NCBI GenBank assembly: GCA_027596075.1 | Contig: JADGJC010000009.1 | Location: forward strand, 62,001 to 126,000 | DNA from: Rhizophlyctis rosea | Lineage: Eukaryota; Chytridiomycota; Chytridiomycetes; Rhizophlyctidales; Rhizophlyctidaceae | Length of the DNA stretch: 64,000 nt | Direction: 5' to 3' | In this document: in pieces, positions 48,640 through 61,920 of the stretch | How the letters are laid out: every line of letters starts with the position of its first letter | Numbering within the stretch: the first letter of the stretch is position 1 | The notes under the pieces: model-generated | The model's database searches: none | What the model was told of the DNA's origin: nothing | The model's input: only the letters and a program-made list of their open reading frames with translations | Program-made: the position numbers and the translations under genes

Positions 48640-51600
48640 ATGAGCACTCCTCAACCACCACAGAGTCCAAACCCGGGGCGTCTAGACACATCGAGCTTGA
48701 ATAGACCTGGAGTCTCGCTCCGACGTCGTGACCAACCTCCTTCTAGGTTACTTCCTCAGAGCTTCTCTGTTGCGGAAGATGATGATGCAGAGCTGGACAC
48801 CAGTCGCTCAACATCGGAACCGACCTCGTTGGTGCGGGAGAAAAGTGTTGGGGGCGGGATCATGGAACAGGAGACGGTGGAAGGTAGACCAAGTCATCCC
48901 ACGATGGGAGGGGCTGCACCTGCAATGCTAATTCACCAGCCGTCGGATAGTAGTACGCCTTATGGATCAGCAAATGATACTCCACCTCGCAAATCCGTTG
49001 TGTCACGACATTCAGTATCAGCCCATGACGTTGAGTCATCCAGCTCGCCGAGACCAGCCGTCAATCTTGGCCCGCCATCTATAATGAGCAATCAAGGCCC
49101 ACAACCATCGTCAGGATCATTGTCATCACAACGGTCGCCTTCTCCACTACCGCAAACCCTCGTGAACGCTACAAAGCCTTCCCTTGCCCCCGCCGCGGAC
49201 TCCGAACCCCTAGTCAAACCAGCAGTCATGCCACAGCTTTCCACCATTCCGACGGTTCCTCCCACGCATCCTATCATCTGCACCATCACCAGCATAACCT
49301 TTGTTATCCACATCTACAACCTCTATTTCATCCCTATGATGCTCGCATTCTCCTGCGATTTGAACCACCCGTTCTTCCACGTCGTCAACTACCTCAGCGA
49401 CACAATATTACTGATGTGGTGCATTGTTGAAGGGTGCTGTGTTCAGTTCATGGACGAGTACGGGTTCATGACGACGGATAGGACACTTATTATGAAGAAT
49501 TTTTGGAAGGAGAGGGCGGGCTGGTTGAGGTTCTTATGTTGCGTACCGTGGGATGCGTATTGGGTCTGGCACGGGATGAAGACAATAGGGTATTGTAATT
49601 ATGTAGACTTCATAGGGTAGGTTCTGCCAAGAGCTTTCCTGATTCCCCTTCTCTGCCGCATATGGAGCTGAGATGACTCGCTCTTGTAGAGAACCATCGG
49701 ATTGGACCTGGTGGGGTCTCACTCGTTGCCTGCGGTTCATACCCATGACGACGCTCATAAACGCCTTCTTCGCGTGGCCTATTCCCAACATTGCTCCTCC
49801 GATCGCCCGCGTAATCAAGACCACTACCGTCCTGTTGACGCTTGTCCACGAATTTGCCTGCTTCTTCTGGGTTGTCTCGTCGCTACAGTCAGGTGCTGCG
49901 TCCCATTCTTGGGTTTTGCAGGAGGGTTTCTACATAAGTGCAAGTGGATCGAGCGGGTCAAGCGGAACAGGCATACACGGTGGTGGGTCTGTTACATACC
50001 GCCATGGAGCGGACTTCTGGACGAGGTACATCATTAGCTACACCGGGGCGTTTGGGAGCATTTTTGCTAAGAATAGGGCGGAAGTTCCGACGATACATGA
50101 AAATGTTTACATCATGGTGGAGGCGGTGGCTGCGACACTCGTTGCGGCGGGAATGCTGGGAACCTTAGGAGCTATCATCAAGCATATGGACAAGAAGGCT
50201 GGAGAGCACAAAGTTGGTAAGTCCGAATTTTGCTTCATGGACTTCCGTTTCTATCCCCTCTCTTGATCGGTCCAGGCAGAGTTTTTAATTTCAAAATGCC
50301 ATAACAGTCAAGGAACACAAATATCGCACCAGTCAAATGAAAGACTTCCTCCACGGAAAAGCCTTCCCACCCGATCTCCAAACCCGTATCCTCGCACAAG
50401 ACCACCACGACTTCATTCGCCATCTCGGTCTGAATGAGGAAGATCTCTTCAAGGACTGTCCAAAAATCTTACGACAGGATATCGCAAATGAGCTGTACCT
50501 CGATCTTGTCTGTTCGTTGCCATTGTTTAAGGCTTGTGATCCAGCGTTTTTGTATAGTGTGACAAGAGCGGTAAAGCCTTTGACGTTGATGGCTGGGTGG
50601 TATGTGTTTCGAAAGGATGATGAGGCGAATGAGATGTATTTCATTCGGGATGGAACGGTGGAGGTGTGTTCGGCGGATGGAACCCAGGTGTTTGTGACGC
50701 TGAGGAGTGGAGGCTTCTTTGGTATGTCATGCTGTCTCCAGTGGTTATTGTGCATTTGAATCCAAATGACCTTTGAAACACACCATAACACTCAAATGCA
50801 TTCGCAGGTGAAATCGCCCTCCTCGAAAACTGCAAACGCACTGCATCCGTCCGTGCAGCCGTAGACACCGATCTCTGTTTCCTCTCCCGCACCGACTTTG
50901 AGGAAATCCTCGACTCATACCCCCATGCCCGCAAAACAATCGAAGCAACCGTAGAAGAGCGCAAAGCCGCGGATCGAAAACGCGCAGAAGAAGCAGAGAA
51001 AGCCAAAAAGTTGGCGGCAGAGAAGGAGGCGGCCAAGGCGCGGGAGAAGGAGTTGAAAGAGATGAGATCTCGAAGGGGACGGAAGAAGTGGGGCGTTGGG
51101 AGACAGAGTCAGCTTTCGATGGGTTTGAGCAGCTTTGGAATGAGTAGTGGACATGGGAACAGTAGTCGGATGAGTTTTGGTAGTCGTATGTCTGGATTGG
51201 CTAGTACGGGGAGTCGTGCTAGCAGTGGGACTGGGAAGGGATTTTTCAGCAAGTTCAAGATGGGGTATGTTATTGGGGTGTTGAAATTTTATGTGTGTCG
51301 AGACAAGTTCATCCTTGCAAGTGATACCATTGTACTCATCGAACCCTTTACCGAAACCCCCCACCCAGCTCCACACAACAAATCTCCCAAGACAAGTTAT
51401 CCTCCCTCCTCCAAAACTCGACTTCCAGCGTCCTCCACATGGAAGCAACGAAACCCGACGCCGTAGCACCAGAACCAGGCTTCAACATCCTCGGCGCGAA
51501 CGAAACCGTCCTCGCATTACCCGACGGTCCCTCACCAGAACTCCTCATCACACCCCCATCCCCACCCCGCCAACACCAATCCCTCCAAGACATAAGCGAA

Positions 51601-52179
51601 GACTCCTCCGAAACAGCGTCGGACGCTAAACTCATCCCACCATCAAACCGTAAACGCTCCCTAGCACGTCACCGGTCCGCCCGCGGCGCAGATTTGGAAG
51701 CGCATGTGGAGAGTGGGTCAGAAGAAGGGGAATCGGAGACAGAAAGTGAAACAGAAATGGCACCCTCCGCATCCGGCGTATACTCCACACTTTACAAATC
51801 CGCAACCGGAAGCGGAAGCATGGACTCCGTCTCTTCCGCTAACCAACCCGCACACCTCCGTCGAGCTCTCCAACCAAAACGACGAGGTAGCTGGGACGCC
51901 GGCATTCCTTCCCCTTCCCCCTCCGCAGTTCCCCAACCACCATCCCGTCATCGCCGACGAGGAAGCCTAGACGCAACACCAACCGGTAGTGGGAATAACA
52001 GTGGGAGTTCATTATCCATCTCGCCCTCCTCTCTAGCAGCTACAAAATCCCGCTCAAGGTCTGGCCCGAGCTTGAAGCAGGATGATATTGATCGGAGGAT
52101 CCAGGAGTGGGAAAGGAAACATAGGGAGGAGATTGATGAGAGTGGGAGTGAGGGGAGTATTAAGAAGAGTCAGAAATGA
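48640..52179 (+). CDS. Cyclic-nucleotide-gated (CNG/HCN-like) cation channel
   Basis: Exons 48640..49616, 49690..50216, 50308..50721, 50808..51264 and 51369..52179 join in phase to 1061 aa. A disordered Ser/Pro-rich N-terminus (about 1-205) precedes the membrane part: S1 near 210-235 (ICTITSITFVIHIYNLYFIP), S2, S3, S4 about CLRFIPMTTL, S5 (VLLTLVHEFACFFWVV), pore and S6, then C-linker (HKYRTSQMKDFL). The cyclic-nucleotide-binding domain is about 570-690, with the phosphate cassette FFGEIALLENCKRTASVRA; the Thr after the Arg favours cGMP in animal channels. A charged helix and a Ser-rich tail end it. The pore lacks GYG or GET and reads GSIFAKNRAEVP. The natural partner is the adjacent cyclase. 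Confidence 0.85.
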
Positions 52180-52479
52180 GGACTGGTGGTGGGTTGACTG
52201 GGCGACGAGGAGTTTTTGTTATATGGGACGGCTTTTTTTTGTCAAACATACATGTACATGTTAGGAAAGGCTGGATGGCTTTCTTCGGTTTTTTCAAAAA
52301 GCTTCTCAATCAATGCGGTGCAAACTTCAACTCTGATTAGCAACTGACCCCATCATCACACCACATCACACATCCAACATCACATCATCAATATCAAAAT
52401 ATTCCATCCATCACATACCCGTACAAAAAAAAAACAAAATAAACCACACCCCACCACCCACCCCCTCCCCCCTCTCACA
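52180..52479. other. Intergenic between convergent channel and BRO1 genes
   Basis: 300 bp of 3' flanks, including an A-run near 52427 and C-rich sequence. Nothing else seen. Confidence 0.5.
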
Positions 52480-55400
52480 CTAACTCCTCCCACTCCCACT
52501 ACTAACCCCACTCCCACTCACACTCCTCCCCTCGGCAACCCTCTCAACAATCTCATCATTATCCCTCTTCAACCGCGCCGTCAAAAGCCCCGCCTCCCCC
52601 ATCCGGAACTCCCGACTGGTGCCATAAGTCCTCACACGGCCCTGGTGGGGTCTGTCATGGCTGGACCTATTACGGTGCTTCGTGGGATCTTTTTCCTTCT
52701 TTTCGGTGGTGGGGAGTTCGGCTGCTAGTGCGGCGCCGGCGTTATCGGAGGATGGACCTCCACCACCACCGCTGGCGAGGGGAGCGTGTCCGCCGCCAAT
52801 GTCGTCGTAGGCTCCGCTGGGTTTGCGGCGGATGAGGTGCGCGGGTGCGGCGGTGTGGGGTGTCATGCGTGTTGCGGATGTGACTGTCACGTCGACATTT
52901 GAGAACGTCACCGTCTGAGAAGTAGATTGTCCACCCTGTCCCGCAGGCGTCCCACCATCATTGTTATTCCCCCCATTGGCAGATCGCCTCGGCAACGTCC
53001 GATTAGGATCCACTGTCGAACTAGCAGGAGTCTGAACATGTCCCTCCGCCACACGATCACGTCCCCTCCTCTCCCCACCACGTCCCGCATCCCACCCCTC
53101 AGACCCACCCAAAGACTCATCAACATCATCCCGTTCCCTCCTCTCCCTCTCCCTCTCCTTCTCCCTCCTCTTCTCCTTCTCCCTCTTTCTCTCAGCCTTC
53201 TCCCTCACCCTCTCCTTCTCCCTAACCCTCCTCTCAACCTCCATCTCCTTCTCCCGCCTCCGAATAGACCTCTCAACCCTCCCAGCCTGCTCCTCAACCC
53301 ACTTCCGTATCAACTCACTCGTATCCGCTCGTTCTTCCTCCACTCGCATTTCATGACTCCTATACCTTCCAGCACCACTAACTCCCCTCTCCCTCTCCCG
53401 TCCACCCCCACCCTCCCGCCCCAACTCCTCCCCATCCCCAACAACCCTCCTCAAAAGCGCCAACCCTTCCCGTAACTCCCTAACCTCCCTCTCCAACCCG
53501 CGTTCCCGCTCCCCACGCCGCTCCCAAACAAGTACCTCAATCTCATCCGCGATCCGACGGATCTTCTCCCGTACTCCTTCTCCACCACCACCACCAGCGG
53601 CAAGAACCTCCTCGGAAGACCGCTCAACAACAGACGCCATCTTGCCTCCGCTGCCACTCGTGCCCTCCTGGTGCTGAACAGAACTTTCTTCACCGCTCGT
53701 GGCCGCAATGTCCTGCGCAAGTGGGTGCGGCTGGTGTCGTCGTCGATCAAGGTCTGCACCGGGACCATAGTACCGTCCACTAACAGGCACACGTCGAATC
53801 CCAAAGCCTTTACTCCCGTTCCCGCCACCACTCAACATCCTCTCACCACCATGGAACCCTTCCCTAGCCGTCGCGAAGCTCGTTTTCCGACTTTCCATTG
53901 GTGTGGGCGGGTGGTGGGATCGTGGCTGTTGCTGTGATGAAGGTTTATCTTTTTCCTTCTCTTTCTCGTCCTTTGTTCCGATGGTGTCCATCAAATTCAC
54001 CAAGCTGCTTCCGACGCTGGGTGGAAGCGCGCCTTTTAGGACATTCAAAATGCTTGACCTGATGCGTTCGGAGCGAGTTGGGTTGGCGGCGGTGTCCGTT
54101 ATATTCCTTCCTCCATGCGGCGATCCATCCCTCTCTTTCTCCCCCTCTCCCTCCTCCTCCTCCTCCTCGCGATACTCCATCCTCTGATCCCGATAATGCT
54201 GATTCAAATACCCACGCTGCCGCGCAACAACACCCGGAGGCCTCGCCCTACTCCTCCTCAAATCATTCAAGAAGTGATACGGAGCTCCTCGATCAAATAT
54301 GTACGGTGGATTCTGCACCGTCGACGTGGTGGGTGGGACGATGATCCTTCTCGTCGGGCTTGGGGTTCTCATCTCACCGTTCCTCACAAAATCACGGGAG
54401 GGTGTTCTACTTTCCCAAGCACTGATAGGAGTCGACATCCTCTCCCGGTCTCTGACCGTCCACCCACCACGCTTCAACCCTTCCCTCAACGTCCCGGCCC
54501 TCCCTAAAACCGGAAACACGGCTTCAGCAGGATTATACGGCGGCACTTGCATAGAAGACATTGTCCGTTTGGGTCCGAGGCTCGCTAAGCGTTCCCGAAT
54601 GGCCGCGAGTTGCTTTTGGTGGTTTGAGTCTTCTGTTGCGGGTTGTGCTTCGTCACCTTGTTTTTCCATCGTCTCTTTGCCTTTGCCTTTGTCGATGGAC
54701 TCGTTGAAGTATTTATCAAAGAGCGGGTCTTGGTGGTCTGCCTTTGTGTCGGAGCTGGTTGATGTTGGGCGTGCTTTGATGCATGCGCAGAGGCATCGGA
54801 GGGTTTCCTCTCGAATGTCCATGATTTCCTGTGAGATAGTATCAAGAGTAAGCTTAGGGCTCATCACCTGCAAAGGCAACCAAGAACCAACCTTCAAAAC
54901 CTCCTCCACACCCGCCCTCCACCTCCCAAACCTCTCAACACTCTCCTCAAAACTCCCCAACGTAGCCCTCAACCCCTCCTCCTCCCTCTCCCTCTCCCTC
55001 GGCGCATCAATAACACCACTCAACTCCTCAACCTTCCCCAACAAAACCCCAACCTCCCTCCTCGCACTCCGCACAGCACTCTCCAAAACAGCCAGCTGGT
55101 CCCGCCGGACTTTGAGCGAATGTGCCTCCTCGCGTTCGAGTTCCGCGACTTTGTGGAGACATTCGTGCCGGAGTTCGGAGAGACGTTTGAGGACGACGAA
55201 GCGTTCCCGTTTTGCGCGGGAGATTTGCGTGGTTTGGTGGGTGGGGTTTTGGGGTGGGGATGGGGTTCGGTGGGAGGGGTAGAGGATTATTTGGAGGTGA
55301 TCCTGGTGGGTGGTGGTTGGTTTATGTCAACATATTGCATCCTGAACGAACAAGGAATAGCTTAGCAATGCAACAGCAGCATGCCATACCTCATCCCACG

Positions 55401-58234
55401 CAACAGGATCCAAATCCACTTCCCGCGCAGCAAACTCCAACCACTGAGCATGCTTATCCAAAACACTTTTCGTCCGCGTAGAAAGATCCTCCACACGCCG
55501 TTCCAATTCGCCCCGTTGCGGCATATCCGCCTCCGGTAAACCCGACAATATCGTTATCGCCTCTTCCAAATTTCCTTTACACCAACCCCCCAAAGCATCA
55601 ACAGCCTCCTCAATCTCCCTCCTAGGCAACTCCTCCTCTTCGACACGGTACGCACGCATTTGGTCTATTATCGTTCGTGCTGCGGCGCGGTTGCGTTCGG
55701 CGAGGTTGCTTGTTGTGGGTGGTGGGGCGGAGGGTGTTGCGGAGTCGGGATCTGGGGATGGGGATGGGGATGTTGAGTCGTGAGAGTGTGGTGCAGAGTT
55801 GGAAGGGAGAGCCAGATTCAGTTGGGCTACTTTGCTGTTGTGTTGGAAGATGGGTTATGCGTGTAGGTTAAGACACTGCCTTATCATGAAAATATCTGAA
55901 ACCTGAAAAGCACAAACCTATCAATCTCCAAAACAACCCCTCTCAATTCCCCCTTCCCAACCTCAATCACCCTTCCACACTCTTCCAAAATGCTTCCGGC
56001 ACCACCCCCTCCCTTCTTCACTTCCCCTGCACCACTACCATACCACTCCACATTTCCAAGTCCACCGAAAGCACCAAAGACGTCGCGATATTCGCGTGGA
56101 TCGCGGATGCACAGTTGGATTGGGGTGGGGTGGACGAGGGTTTCGGTTGGGCGTCTTAGTGGGGTGAGGAGACGGGGATCGAGAGTGGGATGGTGGTGCC
56201 GGGAGAAGTTGACGTGGTCGAGGAATGTGTGTGCGGTGGAGATTGTTGTGGAATGGCCCTGGGGTCAGATTGTTTATTAGGTCGGTGCATAAGGTATGCA
56301 GCGTCGATGTCCTCCTACCTTGACAAGTTCCAACAACCCTCCTCCAACCTCCTTGGCATTCTTCACCGCCTTGTGCACCGCCTCCTTCGCAAGCTCGATC
56401 CTCGCAATACGCTCGCCAACCGCGCCCTCAGCAGTATGATGTGGAGGCGTGTGGAAGTGTGCTATGGCGCTAAACAGTTGGGATTTGGCTTTGAGCTGGA
56501 GGGGCCAAGTCTGTAAAGATAACCCGTCAGTTCACAATCTGTCATCTTTCATTCAACTATGAGGTTCAAGGTTGATCAATACACCTTTGGGAACCTCGTC
56601 CTGGAGCAGTACGCTGTGCCATGCCCTGATTTTCTATATGCCGCCTCATAATAATCGGATGTCTGCGCCGCGATCATTGATATGACAGGGCTGCTTGATT
56701 TATCTTTGAAACGGGATATCAGCAACGACTTCGTGATTGCCCAGGAGACCGAGCTTTCCCCACATACCCTCATCAGCCTTCTCATAAAAACATTCCATTG
56801 CTTGGGCAAGCATGACCTCCGCCAACGCCGTCAGACTTGTCTCTGACAAATCGCTCGTCTCATCCAGCTTAAGTTTGAACCGTGGGCAGAGGCAGTCACG
56901 GATATGAAGGAGGACGCCTGCTGCTTTCTGTCAGCGATTTCAACAATCGAATGGTCATGGTGGTCAGATTTCATTTGCACTTATGTCATGATTGACAATG
57001 AAGTGGAAATGCCAACCTGGAAGTACACCGCAGGCCGTCTCTTCCCATCAGGACTCCAAGTACTCCGTTGCGTTGCGAGACGGGAATAAACCACGGCGAT
57101 GTTGAAGAGCACAGCGGCTTTCTCGTATTGGATGCAGTTTGTGATCACTAACATGCGACACGCGTCTTTAGTACTTCTGTCTCACACAAAGTACAAACCA
57201 AATGCCGAACCTTTGCGATCTGAGTTGAATGATTCAAACCATGCAAAGTTTATTTCGATCTGATAAGATGGACGATGTTATCACGCTTGACTTTGAGTGA
57301 CCATGGGAGTGGAATCCTACCTCGTCTGTTTCGAATGGAAATTTGGGTTCCAGATGTAGCAGCTGGGCATGATAGCTGCCAAGAACCATTCATCAGTCCC
57401 ATTCCGGTCCAACTGCAAATGCATCGATACTAACTGTGACAACCGCTCAATCCCATTTTCACTCAACTCCGGTGCCCCAGCATGAATTCTGAGCTCGTTC
57501 AACAAATACCACTGAGCGTCCGACGGCATCAACGTTTCAGTAGTTCTTAGGAGCTGAAGTCGAGATCGTTCTTCTTCCGTCGCATTTGCATCAGGATATA
57601 TGGGGTGTTCAACCGTTTCGGTGTATCCCGATGTGACTAGACCGCCAATGCCCATCCCAGCACCTCGACGCAGCTCTTCGTACCGCGCCAATGCCGGGTC
57701 GCCAGAAGGGATGTACGAGTGATATGGTTGGTAGACAGGTGTTGACGTGCGGTATGTATGTGTAACAATCTCACTCGGCGCGTTGGACACCGTCGTCTTG
57801 CCGTTCTCAACATTTGCCGATTTGCCATCAATGGCCGCCTGGATCAATGGTACCAGCGCCCTTCTGAAATCTACATAGTTCAGCTCTGATGGTTTGAACC
57901 CTTTTTCGGAGCCTGGGGCCTTCTCCCCCGCTTGACTTTCCCTTCCACTGCTACTACTACCCGTTCCCACCGAGCCAGCGCGTAGCAAAGATAGAAACGT
58001 TGGTGAGGAAGTGGACGAGACCATGTATGTGCCGAGTACGGGAACATATTGGGCGCCGTTCGCTGCGCGGGTGGGGAGACGTACGTCGTTCCTCTTTACG
58101 GGTATTGCGAAGAAGGTAGATAGTTCACCGTTGAGAGCGCATTCTGGGCCTTCGTTGAACGGAATACGGTCTGAGAAAGGATGTTCGTATAGGATTGAGA
58201 ATGATGGATGTATTGTTATGTTTGTCGTGGCCAT
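52480..58234 (-). CDS. BRO1-domain protein (ALIX/Bro1/Rim20-like) with long charged C-terminus
   Basis: Ten exons (57435..58234, 57321..57375, 57211..57259, 57017..57147, 56768..56927, 56585..56703, 56319..56510, 55918..56258, 55390..55834, 52480..55302) join in phase to 1704 aa. BRO1 hallmarks run in order: FFAIPVKRND, HAQLLHLEPKFPF, IEINFAWFESF, YEKAAVLFNIAVVYSRLA, KAAGVLLHIRD, LAEVMLAQAMECFYEKA, then FPKTWPLQLKAKSQLFSAIAHF. Coiled-coil regions follow, then an about 700-residue disordered, Arg/Glu-rich tail (runs such as EKERVREKAERKREKEKRR). BRO1 proteins bind ESCRT-III (Snf7/CHMP4) in vacuolar sorting or, as Rim20/PalA, in pH signalling; which applies here is unclear. The N-terminal 220 residues carry insertions relative to the family. 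The small exons are supported by motif continuity. Confidence 0.82.
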
Positions 58235-59626
58235 GGTAGTAGTGTTTCGCCTCACCCAACCCCTATGTCCTATTGATGGGCAGACGTATAGTGTGGGAAA
58301 GTGAGCAAGCGGAGGACTATCACCAAGTGAGTGTATGAAGTGTATGATGATGGGATTGGGATGTATGAGTGGCGTGTGTATGCACAACATTGAGGATGGG
58401 CGGGAAACCAGCTGGTGGATCAGACAGTGCCACCACGAGGTTGGGGGCGCAGTACTTTGGCTGATTGATGAATTTATTTGTCTTCAAAATACATGCTACG
58501 TAATCATATAAGTATCGGCATGTGATCGGAATTCTGTATTTAAGGCCGGCCAATAGGACCCTGAAATCCCGCCATCCCCGCCTCCGAATCCTCTTCATAG
58601 TACATGGCTACTTAGTCTGAACCATTCCGATCCCACAACTACTGCGCATCCTCATGCTTATGATGGAATTGTTTTTGAAAGTGCTTTGTACCTTTGTTTG
58701 GAGAGCTCTTTGAGACATATCAGTCACACGGCCAGACTATGATCGGCACGGAGAAGCCGTTAACTGCTGCCAGACATCATCGCCCTCAAAGAGAGTCCCC
58801 AGAGATGCAACTCTAACCGGCTGTATGCCCGTCGTCCCTCAATTTGCCCGTCGTTCCTCTCTGCATATCTGACCGGGGATCCATGAGACCATTCTTTTGC
58901 TGCACGGGGTGCTTCACCGACCTCAGTTGAAGGGTCGTTTGGACTTGGTCGGTAGACAATGATCAAACTTATGAATTGTCGGTGGTCTACCGAATCATCC
59001 TACACGGTTGATTCAAGGGTGAATATGCAGATCCCGCGCTTCTCGAATTCTAACCAGAGTCAAAAACGGTTTAAGGTCATGTTGTGGAGCAAATAATCAA
59101 CTAGGCTGCAGGTGAAATGTACTGATATCTTAACGTTGACCATTGATGTCCATCTAGAATGACACTGACCGCTCTTTCAGGGGGCGTCATTGGCAATGAG
59201 ACAGAATGGCTGAGCTCATATCCACCATGTTACACCGGATCAATTGTTCGTAGGGTATGCAGCTGCTGATGAGGAGAGAATTACCTCTACAATCGGGTAA
59301 TGCGGTGGTCCTGTGGAGTACGCTTTAATAAGGGCATTTTGTAAGATTCGGCGGACAGCGAGAAGATGGCACTTGGGATGCGAGCCGCTCAGCGGACTTC
59401 AGGTTCGGACCTTTCTTACTAGAACACATCCGGTCAACTGCGGCAGCAATCAACAGAATACTGTCTTTGCAAGCGTCTCAGGTCAAATGAATAGATTCAT
59501 ACTTGATTTATTGGATATGCTACATGTTCTTTCCGGTACCTTTTGACAATCGAGATGCACACTAGAATCAACTAACACATATCAATAAGATGGATGCGTA
59601 AACCAAGGGGTACTCTAACAGCTGAT
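58235..59626. other. 1.4 kb gene-poor region, BRO1 promoter side
   Basis: 5' flank of the BRO1 gene followed by sequence without recognisable coding potential; the longest ORFs (60-90 codons) match nothing I know. Confidence 0.45.
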
Positions 59627-60024
59627 CTATACTTCAGACCTGGACTTGCTCTCCTTCCTACGATCCACAAGCGCATCTAACTTCTTCATATGCTCTACAT
59701 CCACCATACCCAATGGCGATTTCCGAACAGAAAATGCCACAAAAGACTCCCAAGCACGTCGCCGCCGTTCCTGCCAAGCCTCCTTACAATGCATTAACCA
59801 CCTGGCAATTTTGATTACAGGATTCGTGGGAGAGAATCTCCGTAACATCGTAGCTTCGTCCGGGGCGATTACGCGGGTGGCGAGCAGGGCATCGATATCT
59901 TCGTCGGTGATTTTGAACACGAGGAACCTTTGGATCTCGCGGACAGTTGCTGTGAGGAGTGGGCGGAGGTGGTCGGGTCTGGAGGGGTGTTGTTGGTCGC
60001 CATGGAGGGGACGAACAGGGGCTT
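59627..60024 (-). CDS. Hypothetical short coding segment, basic, unknown
   Basis: The minus-strand reading TVREIQRFLVFKITDEDID...RRRRAWESFVAFSVRKSPL...KESKSRSEV is open for about 130 codons and has protein-like composition (amphipathic, Arg-rich), ending at a stop at 59627. No ATG starts this frame before a stop near 60025, so it is either the last exon of a spliced gene or chance. No family recognised. Confidence 0.35.
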
Positions 60025-61920
60025 AGCTTTGAGCAAGGCGAAAGTGGGCCAAGAATTAAGGAGGCCCTACATTTCAGTCCATTCCGAGAGATCACACTGA
60101 GTGCCTTGACTATGCTGAGAAGTGCGGATGGGACTCATCACTCGAAAGCTTGCAGCTTCCCTTTTTAGACCTTGTTTACGTGCGGCGACTGAGTGTTACT
60201 AGTGTTGCTCAGTGTGGAATATGCCATTGGAGATTGAGATTTTCGAAATACTAGTTTCACTGGATGATTTTTGGCTGTTCAAACTCTAAGACAAGTTCAG
60301 GAGAAAACGATGGGGATCCAATTTTGCAAGCACTTCCGTCATCATTTGCATTGGGGAATTTGGGGGAGACTTCTTGAACTTCTTGAAGATGCTGGATCCT
60401 GACGGCGGCTGACGTAATCCTGGAATTTGACCGTTTTTGGTTAAACTGCTTCTCCGTCATTTGGTGGCTATTTTTGGGCCGTCTCTCCCCACCGTTCTTC
60501 TCACCCTCATCTCGACTCCACCACATTCCCACTCCAGTCAGCGGTCTTCATACGCCAGCCGAACATCGCCCTGACCTGGTTATAACTTCTCTCCGACATT
60601 TTTGGAACAGGTGCGTGTAAGGTCTCACCAGAAAAACTCTTCCCAGCAAGCGTGACTGCCATAGAACGGGCGCCAAAGCCGGCAATAACCTGCCAACCGG
60701 TTCGCGGCAAAAAGAATGAGGCCTGTATTGTTGGAGCGCGATAGCTCAACGAACGCGTGCGTCCTGATATGCGTTCGCAGAGCTCTCCAGGGTGACGCGC
60801 AGAATTCAGTAGTGGGGATGAGGTCTGGCAAAACACGCAACGCTAACAAATATTGTTTATGTATGCAACGCAAACACAGACCACCACCACCACCCTCTTA
60901 GAATGGACCACCCTCCGGCAAGCCTAGAACACCCTCACAATAACCCTCTACGCCAGATAACCCATCTCCCTCCGCCACCCTTCATCCTCCACCCCGACCG
61001 CATCCCCTTTCTCAACATCCAAATCTTCCGCGCGCTGAAAGAGCCGTACACGGAGCCGAAGGAGTATACTAGGATCCTCGAGAGGAAGGTTGATTCGATA
61101 TAGAGGATTTGATGCAGTGTCATGATCGTTTGGAAATACCTCAGTGGCCCGAGTTGGGAGAGATTTTGGCGTATAGGGATAGAGTCCGGAGGAGGAGATG
61201 AGGAGGGTTAGGAGGGTTAGGAGGGTTTTGTGGATGTGTTTTTTTAGTGTATGAGGGGTTGCATTTGGAAGTGAGTTTTTTTCTTTTTTACTTTTGGTTT
61301 TGTGGTTTTGGCATGTTTGCTTTGGGTATTTGGTTTGCTTTTGGTTTGGGGTCGCTGATCTTCAGAACCTGCAACATACTAATTCGCAAATGAAGTATCC
61401 AGACCCAATACTTCTATCCGTTTGGCCTCTTCTTGAAGGGACGACATTTTCGTGACATTTCCCGTTTTGGTCGAGGTTCGTTTGATAGGATGTACTGTAC
61501 TATTGCGAGAGCTAAGCCACACTTTCTTTCCGGGCACCGGGTAAGTAATTTGAAGTATGTGTGTTTTGGGGACTGGAATGTATGTTGTGAGGCGAAGAGA
61601 AAGTTGAGTGTCACTAAGGACGCGAGTGCATCTGAAGAAGGAGTGCGGAATGTTCGTCGTTGGGGGTCGTATTACTGAGGGGTGGTGTTGGCGGGAGGGT
61701 GGAGATGTTGCGACTGGTTGGATCGTTATGACATGCGCGGCACATTACATTGTTATTATCTTTTGGAAACTGTATGATTGTGGCAGTATGCGGTTGCTCT
61801 TCATCTGCCGCAACGTCTGACATCTCTCTCACGTTGCTGACGGAAGTTGATAATGCGGCCGTTGCATCCTTTTCAAATTACGTATTCGTACTTCTCACGC
61901 GACTTTGCCCCAATTACCCC
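60025..61920. other. 1.9 kb with no confident gene
   Basis: Several ORFs of 60-110 codons on both strands overlap one another and show no domain. A short plus-strand reading near 61012-61100 (IQIFRALKEPYTEPKEYTRI) is protein-like but isolated. Sequence around 61240-61350 is T/G-rich. Confidence 0.4.
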
